From assembly GCA_949788275.1 (NCBI GenBank), contig OX460916.1, positions 930,001-994,000 on the forward strand: 64,000 nucleotides of DNA. The letters are read 5' to 3'. Source of the DNA: Weeksellaceae bacterium (GTDB taxonomy: Bacteria > Bacteroidota > Bacteroidia > Flavobacteriales > Weeksellaceae). Numbering within the stretch: the first letter of the stretch is position 1; each line of letters begins with the position of its first letter. The notes below the pieces were generated by a model. The model worked only from the letters and a program-made list of their open reading frames with translations, was not told the origin of the DNA and ran no database searches. Shown here piece by piece: positions 60,951-64,000 of the stretch. The position numbers and the translations under genes are program-made.

Positions 60951-61064
60951 GCGCCAAGGATTGCAGTGGAAATCCTTGGCAACACTTCCGTTTTTTCCAT
61001 TGGAATATCTTCTTCTTGTTGCCAAGATTGGGAACGGAAAGCCTGACCCGTTAGGGAGGCGCCC
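60951..61064 (+). repeat. Two-hairpin intergenic element, copy K
   Basis: Forward copy: GCGCCAAGGATTGCAGTGG, hairpin 1 TTGGCAACA/TGTTGCCAA around a pyrimidine-rich loop, AGATTGGGAACGGAAAGCC, short hairpin CCC/GGG around GTTA, end GGCGCCC. It lies directly downstream of the small minus-strand membrane-protein gene. Confidence 0.85.
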
Positions 61065-61098
61065 TTTTTAGTTTACCAATGTGTCAATAAACGCTTAA

Positions 61099-61314
61099 TT
61101 ATGCTTTATTCTTGGTTGCAAATAAGAAAATTCGCAAAAGAATATAGGCGATTAAAAAGAAAAAACGGTTTTCGAATAAGGTAATAATTTGAATTGGAGG
61201 ATTATCCATAAGCATATTTCCTAACCAAATGGCTAGTAATGAAATCATAATCACAACACTCATTGAATGAGCTACTTTTCTCGCTTTTTGAATAGGTGTT
61301 AAAACGTCTTGCAT
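61099..61314 (-). CDS. Small two-helix membrane protein
   Basis: This 71-residue protein has a charged start (MQDVLTPIQKARKVAHS) and two hydrophobic helices (VVIMISLLAIWLGNMLM; FFLIAYILLRIFLFATK). I recognise no family, but the regular charge-helix-loop-helix layout supports a real protein. It starts 33 bases after the stop of the exonuclease gene, in the same direction, so the two probably form an operon. Confidence 0.65.
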   Translation of the reverse strand: MQDVLTPIQKARKVAHSMSVVIMISLLAIWLGNMLMDNPPIQIITLFENRFFFLIAYILLRIFLFATKNKA

Positions 61315-61347
61315 GGGGTACTATTTTAGTTTATATAAAATGATTGT

Positions 61348-61842
61348 TTAAAGTAATTGCATCGCAATCTGAGCACAAGCTTCTGCATCGGCAAGGGCAT
61401 TATGGTGTTGTGAAAGGTCGAAACCACAATCGGCTGCCACGGTAGGCAATTTATGATTGGGCAAATGTTTTAGCAGTTTTCGGGCGGCTTGTAAAGTGCA
61501 ATAAAACAAATACTCTCTATCCTGCATTTGATAGCATTGCAGCACCTGTTTTAAGCATTTTTCATCGAAACTTTTATTATGAGCGACCAAGGGTAACCCT
61601 TCAATAAGAGGTTCTATTTGTTGCCAAACTGTTGAAAACACCGCTTCATGATCGGTGTCTCTGGCCGTTAATCCGTGCACCTTCGTATTCCAATAGGTGT
61701 AATAATTGGGTTCGGGCTGTATCAAGTGATAAATTCGATCGGTAATAACACCGTTTCGAACGACTACAATACCAACCGAACATACACTGGTGGGTTGTTC
61801 ATTGGCCGTTTCAAAATCGATGGCAGCAAAATTGTGTAACAT
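61348..61842 (-). CDS. DEDDh 3'-5' exonuclease (DnaQ/ExoX-like)
   Basis: This 164-residue single-domain exonuclease contains ExoI motif FAAIDFETANEQPTSVCSVG (Asp, Glu), ExoII with Asp in LVAHNKSFDEKCL, and ExoIII HNALADAEACAQIA with the His and final Asp of DEDDh. Without a polymerase or UvrC part it is likely a stand-alone repair or RNA-processing exonuclease, similar to ExoX. It lies upstream of the small membrane-protein gene. Confidence 0.92.
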   Translation of the reverse strand: MLHNFAAIDFETANEQPTSVCSVGIVVVRNGVITDRIYHLIQPEPNYYTYWNTKVHGLTARDTDHEAVFSTVWQQIEPLIEGLPLVAHNKSFDEKCLKQVLQCYQMQDREYLFYCTLQAARKLLKHLPNHKLPTVAADCGFDLSQHHNALADAEACAQIAMQLL

Positions 61843-61999
61843 AGGATGCGAATTTACGCATTAAAAAGCAAAAGAAAGCGGCTTCTGTAAAACTTAGGTC
61901 AATCAGTTAAATATCAGTTGAATATACTTACTTTTACTCACTTTTTTGTTGTGAAATGAAATTAATTTATTTTCATCTTTTACTCAAAATGAATTCAGT

Positions 62000-62629
62000 A
62001 TGCTTTCAATGACTTCGGTGAAAAGAAAATTTATCTTAGGTATAATCGTGTTCTGTAGCAATGGCCTTTTTTCTAAACTCAATGCGCAAGAATCGGCACT
62101 CGAACAATCGATTTTTGGTATAGAAACAGGTATTTTAGGACTTTGGGCGTACAATGAAACCCGGATATCCGATCAAGTGGTCTTGCGTTCAGAAGTAGGC
62201 CTGTCCTCTAAAATCGTTCTTCGAATGGTTGATGAAACCAATTGGTTATGCAGCTTGTTTTTTACCTGTTACAGGTTCGAGTTAATCTTTGTTCCTGTAC
62301 TATCCGTAGAACCACGTTTTTATTACAACATCGATAAACGAAGAGAACAAAATAAAAAAACAATCGGAAATTCAGCCAATTTTATCGCCTTTAAAGCCCG
62401 TTATTATCCCAATTTTTTTACCATTTCAAATTTCCCTATAGAAACAGTTTCTTCTTTTACAACCACCACCAGTTGGGGCTTAAGGCGAGCTATAGGCATA
62501 TCAAAATTTCATTACGAAACCGCCCTTGGTTTTAGTTACAACTATTACTTGTCTAACTCCCAGTCGATCAATCACCAGAAAAACTATTTTTTACCCTACT
62601 TCAACTTCCGATTAGGCTACCGATTTTAA
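62000..62629 (+). CDS. Predicted outer-membrane beta-barrel protein of unknown family
   Basis: This 209-residue protein has a signal peptide (FILGIIVFCSNGLFSKLNAQ) and alternating strand-like segments with aromatic girdle residues (VVLRSEVGLSSKIVL, NFIAFKARYYP, FHYETALGFSYNYYL, FNFRLGYRF). Two Cys near residues 88-94 (WLCSLFFTCYR) could form a disulfide. A terminal Phe after GYR supports a barrel. Function unknown. It is a single gene with a repeat copy behind it. Confidence 0.7.
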   Translation: MLSMTSVKRKFILGIIVFCSNGLFSKLNAQESALEQSIFGIETGILGLWAYNETRISDQVVLRSEVGLSSKIVLRMVDETNWLCSLFFTCYRFELIFVPVLSVEPRFYYNIDKRREQNKKTIGNSANFIAFKARYYPNFFTISNFPIETVSSFTTTTSWGLRRAIGISKFHYETALGFSYNYYLSNSQSINHQKNYFLPYFNFRLGYRF

Positions 62630-62642
62630 TGGACTTAAGAAT

Positions 62643-62766
62643 TGGGCGCAACCATGTTGTGTTGTTTCATCAACAACACAACATGGTCGGGCTTTTCGCA
62701 CTCGCTTTTTAGTTCCGTTTCACTCCACCAAAAAGCTTAAACAAATGCTACAATCCCTTGCGCAAA
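62643..62766 (-). repeat. Two-hairpin intergenic element, copy L
   Basis: Reverse copy: TGGGCG, hairpin ACCATGTTGTGTTGTT/AACAACACAACATGGT with a short TCATC-like loop, GGGCTTTTCGCACTCGC, second hairpin CTTTTT/AAAAAG, and the end ATGCTACAATCCCTTGCGCAAA. Confidence 0.88.
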
Positions 62767-62801
62767 CGTAGGGGTGAGAAGAGCTATGGATGAATTATAC
62801 C

Positions 62802-62840
62802 AAAAAAGCGTTAATTCCCGAAAGAATTAACGCTTTTTTT
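62802..62840. terminator. Bidirectional Rho-independent terminator
   Basis: AAAAAAGCGTTAATTC and GAATTAACGCTTTTTTT form a near-perfect stem with a 6-base loop and T-runs on both strands. It serves the beta-barrel gene (plus) and the endonuclease I gene (minus). Confidence 0.93.
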
Positions 62841-62865
62841 ACTTTTATCCCAATGGATTATAACA

Positions 62866-64000
62866 CTATTTTACAATCATCTTGGTCGATTGTGTGCTGG
62901 TTGATACAATATAAACGCCTTGTGGTAAGTGGTTTAATCTCACTTTGTCGTTATTGCTTACCTGCTGAATACTTTGTACTAAACGCCCATTTAAATCGTA
63001 GATTTTAACCGTTTCCTTTTTATCTAGTCCTTGAATGATAAACTCACTGTTTCTAACCGGATTAGGTGATATCGTTAATTTAGTCGCTGCGTTATTTAAA
63101 TCCTCAGTTCCTAATTTGGTATAACAAGTCCATGAAAGGTTATCAAATGAAACGCGGTAGCTGGTTACATCATCAACAAGTTCTATAACAATGTCACCTT
63201 CGATGTTAATGTTATCAATCACTGTTGTTTTCGCTGTTTTCGAAAAAGGGATTTGACCAATAACTTCCCCATTAATTTTTAAGGTGTAGCTTCCGTCTTT
63301 ATCGCTAAATGGTAAGTAGGTTTTGACCGAGAACGAACCAATTCCTCCAGCAATGGTAGACGATTTTAAGGTTCCTTTCTTCATGTTAATCGCTTTATTG
63401 CTATCACCATCAATGTAGATCTGTTTATCTGTTCTGGCATTGGTTGCCGTCCAAACAATCCCATTATTCGACCATGTTCTATCGGTGTAAGACGATGCTG
63501 GTGGCGTACTTCCTGTAGAGGTTATAGCCTCAAAATCTTCGGTTCCACAGGTTGCGCCTGTCCCCGGTTCTGGAACTGTATTTTCTTCTGTTTTAGCTTT
63601 TAATACAAGACTGCTAGTCGATTTATTCCCTGAAGCATCTTTTGCTACCAGGTAGAACGTATAGTCGGTATTAGCGGTTAGGCCTTTAATGGTTGCTTCT
63701 GGCGTTGTAACCGTTGTGTTGTATACTTCGTTCACAAAAATATCGTAACCACTCACTGCGAAGTTATCGGTAGAAGCAGTCCATGCCAACGAAATAGACG
63801 AGCTGGTAGAAGCCGTTGCAACTAAGTTGGTTGGAATACTTGGTGCTTCGGTATCATCAGGATTTCCACCGCCATTGAATGTATCGGGCCAAGTATTAAT
63901 GGCATCAGGTCCACCCCATATAACCGTTGCTAAATACGGATTGTCGATAAATGGATTTCGATTGCCTTGCGTTTGAGCCACCACATTATTTCTGTTTTTT
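62866..64000 (-). CDS. Secreted endonuclease I with FN3 domain and T9SS signal (5' truncated at window edge)
   Basis: The frame is still open at the right edge. The upstream codons read RNNVVAQTQGNRNPFIDNP, the C-terminal signature of endonuclease I (EndA/VvN-type periplasmic or secreted nucleases), so the catalytic domain lies mostly outside the window. After it come a linker, a fibronectin type III domain (about 45-130 of the visible part; APSIPTNLVATASTSSSISL...YTFYLVAKDASGNKS), a jelly-roll-like domain (about 145-290; DFEAITSTG start), and a type-A T9SS sorting domain (ISPNPVRNSEFII...QGVYIVSTSTQSTKMIVK). A secreted, surface-displayed DNase is inferred. The GTG at 63984 is internal. Confidence 0.92.
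   Translation of the reverse strand, partial: KNRNNVVAQTQGNRNPFIDNPYLATVIWGGPDAINTWPDTFNGGGNPDDTEAPSIPTNLVATASTSSSISLAWTASTDNFAVSGYDIFVNEVYNTTVTTPEATIKGLTANTDYTFYLVAKDASGNKSTSSLVLKAKTEENTVPEPGTGATCGTEDFEAITSTGSTPPASSYTDRTWSNNGIVWTATNARTDKQIYIDGDSNKAINMKKGTLKSSTIAGGIGSFSVKTYLPFSDKDGSYTLKINGEVIGQIPFSKTAKTTVIDNINIEGDIVIELVDDVTSYRVSFDNLSWTCYTKLGTEDLNNAATKLTISPNPVRNSEFIIQGLDKKETVKIYDLNGRLVQSIQQVSNNDKVRLNHLPQGVYIVSTSTQSTKMIVK

Noticed and set aside
5223-62766. CRISPR array or integron attC sites
   Set aside because: The repeats are isolated, not arrayed with spacers, and lack the GTTRRRY/RYYYAAC ends of attC sites; no cas or integrase gene is present.

Overview
The window comes from a low-GC member of the Bacteroidota, most likely class Flavobacteriia (Weeksellaceae/Chryseobacterium-Empedobacter-like relatives). 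Evidence: a SusC/SusD pair, several proteins with type IX secretion (T9SS) C-terminal sorting domains, LytTR and TPR-HTH regulators, promoters of the Bacteroidota form TTG-N18/19-TAnnTTTG, few Shine-Dalgarno sites, and protein families I know from that group (YaiO barrels, BclA-like collagen proteins, DoxX, DUF808, DUF1573). The genus is an inference. I saw no rRNA, tRNA, CRISPR array, prophage or complete insertion sequence.

Layout. 1-5.2 kb: a left-truncated SusC/SusD uptake locus, a strong terminator and an orphan LytTR response regulator. 5.5-20 kb: mostly housekeeping or single genes (OmpA lipoprotein, DEAD-box helicase, SDR, hotdog thioesterase, GltS, SGNH hydrolase, NAGPA-like glycosidase, DoxX, amine oxidase, LpxL-like acyltransferase, GNAT). 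20-30 kb: a minus-strand operon of HEAT protein, processive GT2 synthase, TPR/YaiO outer-membrane protein, DUF4838 protein and DUF1573 lipoprotein, facing a divergent membrane-bound TPR-HTH regulator. It has the logic of a Pga-like exopolysaccharide system with replaced parts. 30-35 kb: a gene resembling a caspase/CHAT-like family but apparently without catalytic residues, then a lipoprotein that looks like a free copy of a protease propeptide, directly before a T9SS-secreted subtilase. 35-42 kb: AraC-regulated MFS/HlyD/TolC efflux genes beside a hipBA module. 42-48 kb: AraC plus exported double-CMD protein, CPBP protease, an unknown exported protein and a second TPR-HTH regulator. 48-52 kb: a strong promoter with a long leader, two exported surface-type proteins and two small HTH genes. 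52-58.5 kb: DUF808, bioD-bioB-bioA, exported catalase and its ankyrin partner. 58.6-64 kb: collagen-like protein with a BclA-type tip, a small T9SS protein, a DnaQ-like exonuclease, an unknown beta-barrel and a right-truncated endonuclease I/FN3/T9SS protein.

The most striking non-coding signal is a dispersed intergenic element, present in twelve recognisable copies plus at least two decayed ones. Each copy has conserved GCG...AGGGAT and CGCCC ends and one or two hairpins whose stems differ between copies yet remain self-complementary. Two copies match at 75 of 76 bases in one part but carry different hairpin arms in the other. All intact copies lie just downstream of a gene.

Best candidates for undescribed biology: this covarying repeat family; the free lipoprotein inhibitor/propeptide beside its protease; the variant exopolysaccharide operon with a GGACA direct-repeat array that recurs upstream of a T9SS protein gene; and the 48-52 kb leader/surface-protein/HTH module. 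A 48-codon membrane-protein gene at 15186-15332 on the minus strand was found by reading the sequence directly.
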